Counted from the first letter of the stretch, positions 49,300 through 58,054 are shown. The stretch is 64,000 nucleotides of DNA from an uncultured Candidatus Melainabacteria bacterium (GCA_934757245.1 CAKVLH010000010.1:1-64000); one strand, 5' to 3'. A program made the numbers and translations. The notes: generated by a model not told the origin, from the sequence alone.

Positions 49300-50403
49300 C
49301 TACTTACCTTCGCCTTCGTTTACGCTTTCTTCAAAAGACTTTAAAAGCGGTTCGTATTTTTTGAATTTAGCAATCAAATCTCCAGCGTCTTTCATAATCT
49401 TCAATTGCTTGATGAATTCTTTTCTTGGAACTGCAGGAGCGCCAACAACGATTGATTTTGCTGGGAAGCTCTTTGTTACACCTGCTTGAGCAGCAATAAT
49501 TGTATCATCGCCAATTGAAATATGGTCAGCTAAGCCTGCTTGACCTGCAATAACTACTCTATCACCGATTACACAGCTACCTGCAATACCAACTTGAGAA
49601 ACAATCATACAACCCTTACCGATACGGCAATTGTGTCCAATCATTACTAAATCGTCGATTTTTGTATTATCACCAACAACGGTATTTTCAATTGTACCTC
49701 TATCAATTGCTGTATTAGCGCCAATTTCAACATTGTTTCCGATTACTACAGAACCGATTGAAGGTATTTTGAAAATAACTTGTTGAACGTCGTTTTCTTT
49801 GATTTCTCCGTCTTTACGAGCCTGTTCAATGTTATTCGGATTTTCAGTAACGAAACTGAAACCGTCAGCACCAAGAGAAACTCCATGGTGTAAAATCACT
49901 TTATTGCCAACTTTAACTCTATCACCAATGCATACTGCAGGGTGGAAGAAGCAATCAGCGCCAATTTGAGCACCGTTTCCGATATAACCGTTAGCCAAAA
50001 TTTTTGTATTATCACCAATTACAGCATTTTCTGCTACTACAACATTTGCACCTAAAGATACATTCTGACCGATTTTTGCAGAAGGATGAACTACTGCTGT
50101 TGGGTGAATACCAGAATTAACATGTGGTTCTTCGTAGAACATTGTAATTAATTTCATCATTGCTAATCTTGGTCTTTCTACTTCGATTGTTGAATAACCG
50201 TCTATATTTACGCCCAAAGGAACAAGTGCTGCTTGAGCTTTTGTCTTAGAAAGGTTATTGATTTCATCTTCGCCTAAAGCCAAAGCCAATGTATTTTCAT
50301 CTGCCAAAAGAGGTGGAGCTATGTTTGTAATAGCAACATCTTTTGCTTTAGAAAGCATACCGCCTGTAATTTGTGCAATTTGTTCCAATGTAAAAGTTTT
50401 CAT
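49300..50403 (-). CDS. lpxD: UDP-3-O-acylglucosamine N-acyltransferase LpxD
   Basis: 367 residues. N-terminal LpxD domain ([20 protein letters not shown]), then left-handed beta-helix hexapeptides (for example [20 protein letters not shown] and [20 protein letters not shown]), with the catalytic His in [14 protein letters not shown] and [10 protein letters not shown] helical C-terminus ends [20 protein letters not shown]. It adds the second acyl chain in lipid A assembly, in the cytoplasm. Separated from lpxC by 170 bp of repeats, but on the same strand. Confidence 0.95.
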   Translation of the reverse strand: MKTFTLEQIAQITGGMLSKAKDVAITNIAPPLLADENTLALALGEDEINNLSKTKAQAALVPLGVNIDGYSTIEVERPRLAMMKLITMFYEEPHVNSGIHPTAVVHPSAKIGQNVSLGANVVVAENAVIGDNTKILANGYIGNGAQIGADCFFHPAVCIGDRVKVGNKVILHHGVSLGADGFSFVTENPNNIEQARKDGEIKENDVQQVIFKIPSIGSVVIGNNVEIGANTAIDRGTIENTVVGDNTKIDDLVMIGHNCRIGKGCMIVSQVGIAGSCVIGDRVVIAGQAGLADHISIGDDTIIAAQAGVTKSFPAKSIVVGAPAVPRKEFIKQLKIMKDAGDLIAKFKKYEPLLKSFEESVNEGEGK

Positions 50404-50418
50404 AATACACTCCTTTTA

Positions 50419-50886
50419 TTATCCTAAACACTTTTTAATTACGTTTGTAGTTGATTTTCCGGCAACAAAGTCGATAAATTCAACTTTTATATTATTTCTG
50501 ATTACAATATCTCTCTCCGGTAAAGTTTCAAGCGTGTAATCAGCACCTTTTGTATAAATATCCGGTTTAATCGCCTCTAATAAAGCAGCCGGAGATTTCT
50601 CTTCAAATAATACCACATAATCGACGCATGACAAAGCACTTAACAATTCGGCTCTATCTTGCTCGTTATTAATCGGTCTATCTTCGCCTTTAATCATTTT
50701 TACGGATTTATCTGAATTAAGCATGACAATTGAATAATCTGCTAATGCCTTGGTTTTTTGTAAATATCTTACATGACCTACGTGTAAAATATCAAAACAA
50801 CCATTTGTTGCTACAAAAGTTTTACCTTCTGCCTGCCCTTTTCTTACTATATCAATGATTTCATTTTGACTTACAAGTTTACCCAA
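50419..50886 (-). CDS. rfaE2: Nucleotidyltransferase, heptose-phosphate adenylyltransferase type (RfaE C-terminal)
   Basis: 155 residues. TNGCFDILHVGHVRYLQKTKALAD carries the HxGH motif (HVGH), followed by the SALSCVDYVVLFEEKSP segment and IKPDIYTKGADYTLETLPE; it ends VAGKSTTNVIKKCLG. It activates D-glycero-beta-D-manno-heptose 1-phosphate for LPS core synthesis. It is the stand-alone C-terminal half of HldE; the kinase half is not here. Ends 16 nt before lpxD. Confidence 0.87.
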   Translation of the reverse strand: MGKLVSQNEIIDIVRKGQAEGKTFVATNGCFDILHVGHVRYLQKTKALADYSIVMLNSDKSVKMIKGEDRPINNEQDRAELLSALSCVDYVVLFEEKSPAALLEAIKPDIYTKGADYTLETLPERDIVIRNNIKVEFIDFVAGKSTTNVIKKCLG

Positions 50887-50888
50887 AA

Positions 50889-51119
50889 TTACTTATTCCT
50901 CATCTTGTCAATTGAAAGCTGTATTGAATCCTTAACTCTGTTAAAAGCTTCTTCTTGAGAAACAAAATAAACTTTCTTTTCTAATGGCATTTCTTTTGGT
51001 AAAACACTTGAAATTGTTTTATCTAGTGCCATTTCAGTTTTTTCTATCTTTTTTTTAGAAACTCTTATTCTTGGATTTTTTCCGAAATTCATACTTGCAT
51101 TAATGCTATTTATATTCAT
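50889..51119 (-). CDS. Small protein of unknown function with N-terminal N-F-G-K motif
   Basis: 76 residues, basic and helical. MNINSINASMNFGKNPRIRV starts with the same kind of short motif (F12-G13-K14) as other proteins here. The rest is a charged helix pair (EKKVYFVSQEEAFNRVKDSI). It sits between asd and rfaE2, overlapping the asd stop by one base and ending 2 nt before rfaE2, so it is part of that operon. No known domain. Confidence 0.7.
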   Translation of the reverse strand: MNINSINASMNFGKNPRIRVSKKKIEKTEMALDKTISSVLPKEMPLEKKVYFVSQEEAFNRVKDSIQLSIDKMRNK

Positions 51120-52132
51120 TAAAATAACCCCATTTCAATAACTCTTTTGCATATTCTTACAGTATTCAAAGCTGCGCCGATTCTTAAATTATCTGCAACA
51201 CACCAGAGAGAAATACCATTATTGAATGCCAAATTCTTTCTGATTCTTCCAACAAATACCGGATCAACTCCGCTTGCATCTCTCGTTGTTGGGTATTCAA
51301 AGTTTGCAGGATTGTCAATAACTTTTACGCCATAAGCGTTAGACAAAATTTCTCTAACTTTTTCCGGCGAAACTTCTTCATTGAATTCAATATCTACAGC
51401 TTCTGAGTGTCCATTAAACACAGGAACACGAGCTGCTGTACAAGAAATCATAGTACTGTCATCTAAATGTAAAATTTTCTTTGTTTCATTTACAACTTTC
51501 ATTTCTTCTTTTGTGTAACCATTTTCACAGAATACATCGATTTGTGGAATTACGTTGAAAGAAATCGGTTTTTTAAAACATTTGTTTTCGAAAGGTTTAC
51601 CTTCTAAATTTGCAATTGTATCTTCTTTTAGTTCATTTATTGCAGCTAAGCCGGCACCTGACACAGCTTGATAAGTTGATACGATAAGTTTTTTAAACCC
51701 AAATTGTTTTAAAGGTTCTAATACCAACATCAATTGTGAAGTTGAGCAGTTTGGATTTGCAATAATACCTTTGTGTTTTCTTAAATCTTCATCGTTAACG
51801 CCTGCAATAACTAGCGGAACATCTTTTTCCATTCTAAAAGCTGATGAATTATCAATAATTACCCCACCGCGTTTTACGATTTCCGGAGCAAACTTTTGAC
51901 TTGTTGAACCACCGGCTGATGCCATAACGATATCAACATCATCAAAAACTTCCGGTGTTGCTTCGATTACAGTATATTCTTGACCTTTGAAGGTTATTTT
52001 AGAACCGGCACTTTTTGCACTTGATAAAAATTTAATGCTTTCAAATTCAACATTTAGTTCTTCTGTAATTTTTGTAATTTCTCTACCTACAACGCCTGTA
52101 GCACCTAAAATAGCTATTCTTGCCTTTTTCAT
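51119..52132 (-). CDS. asd: Aspartate-semialdehyde dehydrogenase
   Basis: 337 residues. NADP fold GATGVVGREITKI, ASAGGSTSQKFAPEI, the active-site ANPNCSTSQLMLVLEPL (Cys133 region), TYQAVSGAGLAA and the C-terminal RIGAALNTVRICKRV. It makes aspartate semialdehyde for lysine/diaminopimelate and threonine. GGAG lies 7 nt before the ATG, and the gene follows dapB by 17 bp, forming a DAP operon that joins envelope genes. Confidence 0.95.
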   Translation of the reverse strand: MKKARIAILGATGVVGREITKITEELNVEFESIKFLSSAKSAGSKITFKGQEYTVIEATPEVFDDVDIVMASAGGSTSQKFAPEIVKRGGVIIDNSSAFRMEKDVPLVIAGVNDEDLRKHKGIIANPNCSTSQLMLVLEPLKQFGFKKLIVSTYQAVSGAGLAAINELKEDTIANLEGKPFENKCFKKPISFNVIPQIDVFCENGYTKEEMKVVNETKKILHLDDSTMISCTAARVPVFNGHSEAVDIEFNEEVSPEKVREILSNAYGVKVIDNPANFEYPTTRDASGVDPVFVGRIRKNLAFNNGISLWCVADNLRIGAALNTVRICKRVIEMGLF

Positions 52133-52149
52133 CTTCGCTCCTATTTAGC

Positions 52150-52899
52150 TTAATCTAAAATATTTTCTAAACCATAAACAAAATTATGATTTTCATTTAC
52201 GTATCTAACTGCTCTCAAAACTCCATCCATATAGCATTCACGGTTCATTGAATCGTGTCTGATTGTTAGAATTTGTCCGCTTGCACCGAATATAACTTCT
52301 TGTGAAGCAATGTAGCCCGGCATTCTTACTGAATGAATGTGGATATTGTTATAAGAATTAGCGCCTCTTGCGCCTTTTATAGTTTCAACTTCTTGACAAT
52401 TTCCTGTTGTAAAATTAGTATTTTCACCAGCCATCATTAAAGCTGTCTTTACCGCTGTACCTGAAGGTGCATCTTTCTTTTGGTTATGATGAAGTTCAAT
52501 AATTTCCGCATTATCAAAATATTTTGATGCCATTTGAGCAAATTTCATCATTAAAACCGCGCCTGTAGAAAAATTTGGAGCTATCAAGCAACCTAGACCC
52601 GTTTTTTGCGCTAAGTTTTTAAGCTCGTCAATTTCTTCATCAGATAAACCGGTTGTTCCAATAACTATATTAACACCGTTATTTAAACAGTATAAAGCAT
52701 TTTCATAAATTGATTTTGGCTGAGTAAAATCTACTAAAACATCAATTTTTACAGAGTTTTTTGCATCTTTAATCGTCGCAAATTCACCGTCTTTAATGTC
52801 GATTTTTGCAACAAGCGTCATGTTATCGTCAGCTTCAACAGCTTTGATAACTTCTTGTCCCATTTTGCCGTTAGCACCGCACACAGCTACATTAATCAT
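52150..52899 (-). CDS. dapB: 4-hydroxy-tetrahydrodipicolinate reductase DapB
   Basis: 249 residues. NADP site AVCGANGKMGQEV, DFTQPKSIYEN, GTTGLSDEEI, and the catalytic ELHHNQKKDAPSGTA (His/Lys pair); it ends VRYVNENHNFVYGLENIL. It makes tetrahydrodipicolinate for diaminopimelate and lysine. Start at 52899 follows GAGGAGGG; an ATG 21 nt upstream is less likely. First gene of dapB-asd. Confidence 0.95.
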   Translation of the reverse strand: MINVAVCGANGKMGQEVIKAVEADDNMTLVAKIDIKDGEFATIKDAKNSVKIDVLVDFTQPKSIYENALYCLNNGVNIVIGTTGLSDEEIDELKNLAQKTGLGCLIAPNFSTGAVLMMKFAQMASKYFDNAEIIELHHNQKKDAPSGTAVKTALMMAGENTNFTTGNCQEVETIKGARGANSYNNIHIHSVRMPGYIASQEVIFGASGQILTIRHDSMNRECYMDGVLRAVRYVNENHNFVYGLENILD

Positions 52900-52994
52900 T
52901 AAATACCCTCCTCTGAGCAAATAGATTATACTACAAACAAATAAAAGAGGGAATAGATGAAAATTTTAATAATGCAAATTTTTCGCACCAACAA

Positions 52995-54293
52995 TTAAAC
53001 TTTAATAATACCTTCTTTAATCAATTCTTCCTTAATTTCTTTCTTCGTCTGGAATTCAGAGCCACCTTTATCGGTTTTTCTCTTCAAAAGCATAATTGCC
53101 GGAGTGATTACACCGAGAGCCAAAATACAAGCACCAATATTCATATTGATAGAATTTCTTTTTAGTTTTCTAACTTTAGTGAAGAATTCATCTGTTGTTT
53201 CACCTTTTTTAAGTGCGTTTTTGTATTGAGTATAAAGCTCATTAACTTGCTTGTTAATACCTTTAACTTCGTCAAAATCAACAAATGCTCTTGTATCAAT
53301 TTTATTTGTCTTGCCATAAGTTTTTAAAACGTCAGATTTCTTTGCAATTTTAACAACTTCATTTTCAGGATTTTGATGTAAGAATTCGTACAAATTACCA
53401 TTTGATGTATTCGCGGCATCAAAATCTTTGATACTTTTTTCAATAGTTCCATCGTGGAAAATCTTTTTCAATTCTTCACTTTCTAATACTCTTGAATCAA
53501 GCGTAATTGATTTGTCATGCTTTTTCTTCGCAGAATTTTCCATAAATTGTTGGATTTTTTTACCTGCATAATACAAGAACAAAAGCGCAGAACCTTCTTT
53601 AATTACATATCCGGCAAATTCTTGCGGAGTTCTGGAATCTTTAAGTCTTTCAGTCGTAATAAAGCCGTCTAAAATGTACATGTTTTTAACAGGAGAAAAA
53701 GCAAATTCTTCAACAATTTTTCCTAAACCTTTAAATGATGGTTGACCCGTTTTTATAGCCTTTTCATTCTTTTGATTTTCGACTTCTTTCTTTTTAACTT
53801 CTTCTTGATACTCTTTAATCAGATTTTTTCTGATTTTTTGGTCGGTGTATTTTTGTTTTAATTTTGTTAAACCTACGTAAGCACCCGCAGCAAGAATTGT
53901 TGAAGCAAAAAACTTAGTTGCTGCTAGGTTTTTAAACAATCTTTTGTTTTCGCCTGCTTTTTCGAGATTCTTCCTAATTTCTTCGCTTGGCGCATATTTT
54001 TTAACCTTTTCAAACATGTCCATGTCTTTAAGGTTTCTTGGGTCGATTTTAGCGTCTAAACCAAACGCTTTAAACACAGTTTTATCATAAATCCACTTAA
54101 GAGCCGGAATTCCACCTAACCATAGAGTTTCAGTCCCGAACTCGTCGATAAATCTGTCAAATCCTTCTTCTTTCCCTGTTACATACGAACCAGCCGTCAT
54201 GCCAACACAGCTTGATACGTCTTTTACACCCAAAGGTATAAGTGAATTAGGGTTACCTAATGTAGAATAAATTTTTGCCGGATTAATCATCAT
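52995..54293 (-). CDS. Membrane-associated protein of unknown function, F-K-G motif
   Basis: 432 residues; start at 54293 or the adjacent ATG at 54290. Segments NLAATKFFASTILAAGAYVGL, EGSALLFLYYAGKKI and a C-terminal INMNIGACILALGVITPAIMLL look like membrane or peripheral helices. Between them are charged helical stretches, and at about residues 193-200 the motif GQPSFKGLGKIVEEF. It fits a lineage-specific group of proteins with this motif. A 15-codon upstream frame with a strong ribosome site ends 4 nt before the start. Function unknown. Confidence 0.65.
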   Translation of the reverse strand: MMINPAKIYSTLGNPNSLIPLGVKDVSSCVGMTAGSYVTGKEEGFDRFIDEFGTETLWLGGIPALKWIYDKTVFKAFGLDAKIDPRNLKDMDMFEKVKKYAPSEEIRKNLEKAGENKRLFKNLAATKFFASTILAAGAYVGLTKLKQKYTDQKIRKNLIKEYQEEVKKKEVENQKNEKAIKTGQPSFKGLGKIVEEFAFSPVKNMYILDGFITTERLKDSRTPQEFAGYVIKEGSALLFLYYAGKKIQQFMENSAKKKHDKSITLDSRVLESEELKKIFHDGTIEKSIKDFDAANTSNGNLYEFLHQNPENEVVKIAKKSDVLKTYGKTNKIDTRAFVDFDEVKGINKQVNELYTQYKNALKKGETTDEFFTKVRKLKRNSINMNIGACILALGVITPAIMLLKRKTDKGGSEFQTKKEIKEELIKEGIIKV

Positions 54294-54297
54294 AATT

Positions 54298-54345
54298 CTA
54301 CAACCCCCACTTAAGGTTCATTAATTTTTTGCTGTGCTTGTTCAT
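54298..54345 (-). CDS. Upstream 15-codon frame, possible leader peptide
   Basis: Minus-strand ATG at 54345 follows GAAAGGAAGG by 8 nt and encodes MNKHSKKLMNLKWGL, stopping 4 nt before the downstream gene. Placement and ribosome site suggest translational coupling or a leader peptide. Confidence 0.45.
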   Translation of the reverse strand: MNKHSKKLMNLKWGL

Positions 54346-54375
54346 ACTACGACCTTCCTTTCATCTTAAGTTTCG

Positions 54376-54416
54376 TCAATAAAATAAATTGCTATTGTTT
54401 TTACAAATTGTTACAT
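54376..54416 (-). promoter_or_regulatory. Shared TGTAACAATTTGT ... AGCAATTT element, copy 2
   Basis: Minus strand ATGTAACAATTTGTAAAAAC then AATAGCAATTTATT. Both boxes are also upstream of the gene at 4999, with a longer spacer. Confidence 0.4.
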
Positions 54417-54521
54417 ATCTTGTTTTATTGTTATCATGCCGAATATAAATATATTAAAACAATTTTCCACTTTCCATTTTCAATTTTCCATTTAGAAGAA
54501 TATTTCTTGGGCTAGTATTTT

Positions 54522-54560
54522 ACAACAAAAAAAGAACTTCCTTATAGGAAGTTCTTTTTC
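54522..54560. terminator. Bidirectional terminator after rpoZ
   Basis: AAAGAACTTCC (54531-54541), loop TTATA, GGAAGTTCTTT (54547-54557), with A/T tracts both sides. Confidence 0.88.
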
Positions 54561-54578
54561 AAATCTTTCAACGTTAAA

Positions 54579-54821
54579 CTAGCCTACAAGTTCAGTATCA
54601 TCCGACTCAGAAGCCTTAACCATGATTGCATGTTCAACAGGATTTTCTTTTTTGTATGCACCATCTGTAACAGCTTCTTCAAAACCAAACTCGTCTCGGG
54701 CTTTTTTCATTTGAGTTTCATCAACCAACTTTTTGGCAAGTTCAGCGATTTCATAAACTAATTTATAACGGTTTTCTGCGTTTTCGTTAAGTTCCCACGC
54801 TACTTTAATAATTTGATCCAT
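54579..54821 (-). CDS. rpoZ: DNA-directed RNA polymerase omega subunit
   Basis: 80 residues. ENRYKLVYEIAELAKKLVDE (the conserved R-Y-x-L-V/A ... A-K/R-R motif helix) and ENPVEHAIMVKAS (the P-V/T-x-x-A-I strand) match omega. It supports core polymerase assembly. It has its own terminator and AAAAGAGG near the ATG. Diverged from proteobacterial RpoZ, as expected for this lineage. Confidence 0.75.
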   Translation of the reverse strand: MDQIIKVAWELNENAENRYKLVYEIAELAKKLVDETQMKKARDEFGFEEAVTDGAYKKENPVEHAIMVKASESDDTELVG

Positions 54822-54913
54822 TTTTACCTCTTTTAATCGTTTAATTTGATTTTATAACACACAAGAGAATTTGTCCATAGGTAATTTCTTAATATAACTT
54901 TACAAAAAGAAAG

Positions 54914-54956
54914 AAAAAAGGCAATTTTTGAAAAGAAAAATACTTAATATATACAT
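54914..54956 (+). promoter_or_regulatory. Shared promoter block, copy 3
   Basis: AAAAAAGGCAATTTTTGAAA, then ACTTAATATATACATACGAG, with ACTTTACAAAAAG upstream. Spacing between boxes is the same as in copies 1 and 2. Confidence 0.6.
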
Positions 54957-54981
54957 ACGAGATATTTAAGGAGAATTTAAC

Positions 54982-55485
54982 ATGACTTTAACAGTTTCAT
55001 CAACTACAAACACAACAGAAGTTTACGGTACAAATAGAACAAATAATACAAAAACTACAAGCAAGTCGCTTTTTGGTGCTGAAGAAAATACTGGTAGCAC
55101 CAAACCTAAAAAGGAAGCTAGTGGTAGAAAATCAGACGCTTGGAGACAACAATTTATTAAAAATCATAAAGGTGAATACAACATTATAGCAAAAGTTGGA
55201 ACATCATTTAATGGCAAAAAATATACATATTATGAAATTACTGCCAAAAAAGATGTTAACCTTGCAAAATTAAAATCTGATTTAGGAATTGCAGCAGGTG
55301 TTGTATCAGACAACAATGACGGATATGGGAAATACGACAACAAAGGACATTACATTGAAAACAAAGCAATGAAGGGTGTTACTATCAAAATTCCTACCGG
55401 CACACTAGGAGAAACTATTGACGATAGAAGCTTCTTTGAACAAGTAGGCGATGCTGCTAAAGCTGTATGGAATGAAATATTTTAA
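54982..55485 (+). CDS. Protein of unknown function with Thr/Asn-rich N-terminus
   Basis: 167 residues. The first 50 are low-complexity (VSSTTNTTEVYGTNRTNNT, then KSLFGAEENTG), followed by a compact domain with YNIIAKVGTSFNGKKYTYYE and GVTIKIPTGTLGETIDDRSF. No signal peptide or membrane segment. AAGGAG precedes the ATG, under the shared promoter block. It converges with map with a 4-bp overlap. I do not recognise the family. Confidence 0.6.
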   Translation: MTLTVSSTTNTTEVYGTNRTNNTKTTSKSLFGAEENTGSTKPKKEASGRKSDAWRQQFIKNHKGEYNIIAKVGTSFNGKKYTYYEITAKKDVNLAKLKSDLGIAAGVVSDNNDGYGKYDNKGHYIENKAMKGVTIKIPTGTLGETIDDRSFFEQVGDAAKAVWNEIF

Positions 55486-56234
55486 TCCATTAAAGTTGTC
55501 ATAAGTATTGGATCACCGTCTGTTGCTAGAACTGTATGTTCAAAGTGAGCAGACGGTTTTCTGTCTTTTGTTACAACGCCCCATTTGTCGTCTTCAACAA
55601 AAACTTCATCGCCACCAAGATTTAACATCGGTTCAATTGCAATAACGGTATTTTGTTTGATTAGAGTTTGGTCGCCAACTCTGTAGTTAAATAAAAACGG
55701 GTCTTCATGCATTTCATGACCAACACCATGACCACCATACTGGCGAACAATACCTAATTTATAACTGTTAGCAACATCTTCTATAGCGCCTGAAATATCA
55801 TCTAAAACATTTCCTGCCCTCATTTTTGAGATACCGGCAAATAAAGCTTCTTCAGTAGCTTTCATTAGCATTTGTTTTTCTTCTGAAATTTTGCCTACAG
55901 CATAAGACCAAGCGCTATCGCCAACCATACCACCATAAGTTGCACCAACATCAATTGCGATTATGTCGCCTTCTTTAAGAATTTCTGTTTCTGAAGGAAT
56001 TCCATGAACAACTTTTTCGTTAATTGAAGTACAAATGCATGCCGGAAAACCAGCGTAGCCTAAAAAAGTAGGAATAGCTTTGTTTTCTTTAATAACTTTC
56101 ATCGCAATGTTATCTAGTTCTTTTGTTGAAATACCTGGTTCAACAACTTCTTTCATTTTCTTATGAACAAGTGCAACAATGTGTCCTGCATGGCGCATTC
56201 TTTTAATTTCATCACGAGATTTTTTGTTAATCAT
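55482..56234 (-). CDS. map: Methionine aminopeptidase type I
   Basis: 250 residues. Metal ligands are seen in DVGATYGGMVGDSAW (two Asp), GHGVGHEMHEDP (His), IAIEPMLNLGG (Glu) and FEHTVLATDG (Glu); CTSINEKVVHGIPSE is also typical. It removes the initiator methionine. Start at 56234 follows GAGGAA; an ATG 36 nt upstream lacks a site. Confidence 0.95.
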   Translation of the reverse strand: MINKKSRDEIKRMRHAGHIVALVHKKMKEVVEPGISTKELDNIAMKVIKENKAIPTFLGYAGFPACICTSINEKVVHGIPSETEILKEGDIIAIDVGATYGGMVGDSAWSYAVGKISEEKQMLMKATEEALFAGISKMRAGNVLDDISGAIEDVANSYKLGIVRQYGGHGVGHEMHEDPFLFNYRVGDQTLIKQNTVIAIEPMLNLGGDEVFVEDDKWGVVTKDRKPSAHFEHTVLATDGDPILMTTLMD

Positions 56235-56356
56235 AAATTCCTCAATTCTTTTTCTTAATTTTAAGCCCAATATATGATAAATTCAAGCTAAAAAATTTTT
56301 TTTAAATTTTTGCTTGACATTAAAGTTTGATTTGTTAATATAGAAATTGTCGATAA

Positions 56357-56432
56357 GCCCCCATCGTCTAGAGGCCTAGGACAACACCCTTTCACGGTGT
56401 AGACAGCGATTCGAATTCGCTTGGGGGTACCA
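56357..56432 (+). tRNA. tRNA-Glu (anticodon UUC), CCA encoded
   Basis: 76 nt. Acceptor GCCCCCA pairs with TGGGGGT. D-stem, anticodon loop CTTTCAC (anticodon TTC) and T-arm CGATTCGAATTCG fold well. The 3' CCA is in the DNA. Confidence 0.95.
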
Positions 56433-56438
56433 TTTTTA

Positions 56439-56464
56439 AAGCCACGTATAACGTGGCTTTTTTA
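56439..56464 (+). terminator. Terminator after tRNA-Glu
   Basis: AAGCCACG (56439-56446), loop TATAA, CGTGGCTT (56452-56459), then TTTT. Confidence 0.85.
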
Positions 56465-56799
56465 GTGCTTATTTTTTAAAATATACATTGTTACTGCATT
56501 TCAGCTAGTGCCAAACAAGAAATGCTTGTTATATCTACTTTCCAAAGAAGTTTATTTTTCTAAAATTTCTAAAAATTTTGTTTAGCGTCAACAAAAGTGG
56601 TAATAAAAAAAGTTACTCAGAAAAATTTTAGCATTTGCACAGAACCATATAACCCTCTCGTAGCCTAGTTTCGGACTATTGTAAATAAAAGTCCGAAGTG
56701 GTAACGCAGTGGCAACATCAACAATCTTGCCACTACAAAATGTTAATAATCTAAAGTGATCGTAAAGGCTGTCATTGATACTGTTTTAGACGATATCAC
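56465..56799. other. Gene-free gap with two adjacent hairpins
   Basis: TTCGGACT (56670-56677) pairs with AGTCCGAA (56690-56697), and AGTGGCAA (56708-56715) with TTGCCACT (56727-56734). They lie close together and could be repeats or part of an RNA. No gene is supported. Confidence 0.45.
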
Positions 56800-57579
56800 C
56801 TAAAAAGCCAAAACTTCACCATCTGTAGGTATCAGTAAATTATCTATATTATTATTGTTTTTAAAATCTTTTAAATCTTTTCTTGTAACTGTTAAATGGC
56901 TTACTGTGTCCATGTGGCTTGCAATTACGGTTGCATTTTTAGATTTTTTTAAAACTTCTTTTAAATCATCGATATTCATAATTAAGCGTTCACCATTTAA
57001 TACAGTTGCTGCACAAGCATTGACTACAACTATATCTGGAGAATATTTATTCAATGCTTCTTTTACTTCTTCGCACCAAATCGTATCCCCTGCAATATAA
57101 AGTGTTTTTTCTCGTTCAGCATTGAAAACAATACCCATTGCATCGTAAGGCATTCCAATTGAATCACATAAAGGTTTTAAAATTTCTCGTTTTCCATGTT
57201 GTGTATGAGTTTTATATAAAGTTATATTTCTAAAGTTTGTACCTTGTTCTGCTAAAATCTCAACATCTTTAAAACCTTTTGATAATATAAAGTTTTTATC
57301 AAATTCTGATTGAACAAATATTTTAAGATTTTTATCTATTGCATGTTCTGCATATTCGTCCCAATGATCCGGATGAATATGAGTGATGATAACAGAATCT
57401 ACATTTACAATTTTATCAATAGAAAAAGGTAATTCTACTCTCGGTTGTCGAATTTCAGAATTAACTGCTGTTTCAAAACCCGCCATATAACCTTTTGGTC
57501 CAAGCCAAGGATCTATTAAAAATCTTGTATTGTCGTATTCTATAATTAATGTAGCATTTCTAATTTGAGTAATTTTCAT
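56800..57579 (-). CDS. Metallo-beta-lactamase-fold hydrolase
   Basis: 259 residues. ITHIHPDHWDEYAE is the HxHxDH zinc motif; later IAGDTIWCEEV gives the bridging Asp, and VIASHMDTVSH the last His. An extended N-terminus IRNATLIIEYDNTRFLIDPWLG is typical of the UlaG-like/L-ascorbate lactonase-like branch. Substrate not known. It is divergent from an HxlR regulator gene 121 bp away, so the regulator probably controls it. Confidence 0.85.
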   Translation of the reverse strand: MKITQIRNATLIIEYDNTRFLIDPWLGPKGYMAGFETAVNSEIRQPRVELPFSIDKIVNVDSVIITHIHPDHWDEYAEHAIDKNLKIFVQSEFDKNFILSKGFKDVEILAEQGTNFRNITLYKTHTQHGKREILKPLCDSIGMPYDAMGIVFNAEREKTLYIAGDTIWCEEVKEALNKYSPDIVVVNACAATVLNGERLIMNIDDLKEVLKKSKNATVIASHMDTVSHLTVTRKDLKDFKNNNNIDNLLIPTDGEVLAF

Positions 57580-57700
57580 ATAATCATCTCCTTTTATAAC
57601 AATATTAAATTCTTATTTACTTTTTTTCAAGAATACACTATTTTGTATAATATATACATTAAAGTATAATAGTTACCAAAAGGTTAGTTTGGAGTTTTAA

Positions 57701-58054
57701 ATGAGTAAACAAAGACAAGATGAATACAAATGTCCACTTGAAGTTACAATGGAGATTATTGGAGGGAAATACAAGGGGGTTATAATTGGTCATCTTATTG
57801 ATAAAACCCTGAGATACAATGAATTACAAAAATTAATTTCTCACGCAACTCCTAAAATGCTAATACAGCAATTAAAGGAATTGGAAGCAGACGGAATTAT
57901 TCAAAGAAAATTGTATCCTGTTGTTCCACCTAAAACAGAATATTCATTGACCGAACGTGGAAAGAGATTAATCCCATCTATTATTGAATTAAACAAATGG
58001 GGACTTGCTTACTTAAAAGAAATGGGTATTCCTTGTAAATATAAAGAAAAATAA
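57701..58054 (+). CDS. HxlR-family winged-helix transcription regulator
   Basis: 117 residues. EYKCPLEVTMEIIGGKYKGVIIGHLIDKT and RYNELQKLISHATPKMLIQQLKELEADGIIQRKLY are the HxlR/DUF24 signature; the tail SIIELNKWGLAYLKEMG holds the dimer helix. Cys11 near the start (YKCPLE) is the redox/aldehyde-sensing cysteine in several members. The intergenic region has TATAAT-like boxes in both directions, so it likely represses or activates the hydrolase gene. Confidence 0.9.
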   Translation: MSKQRQDEYKCPLEVTMEIIGGKYKGVIIGHLIDKTLRYNELQKLISHATPKMLIQQLKELEADGIIQRKLYPVVPPKTEYSLTERGKRLIPSIIELNKWGLAYLKEMGIPCKYKEK

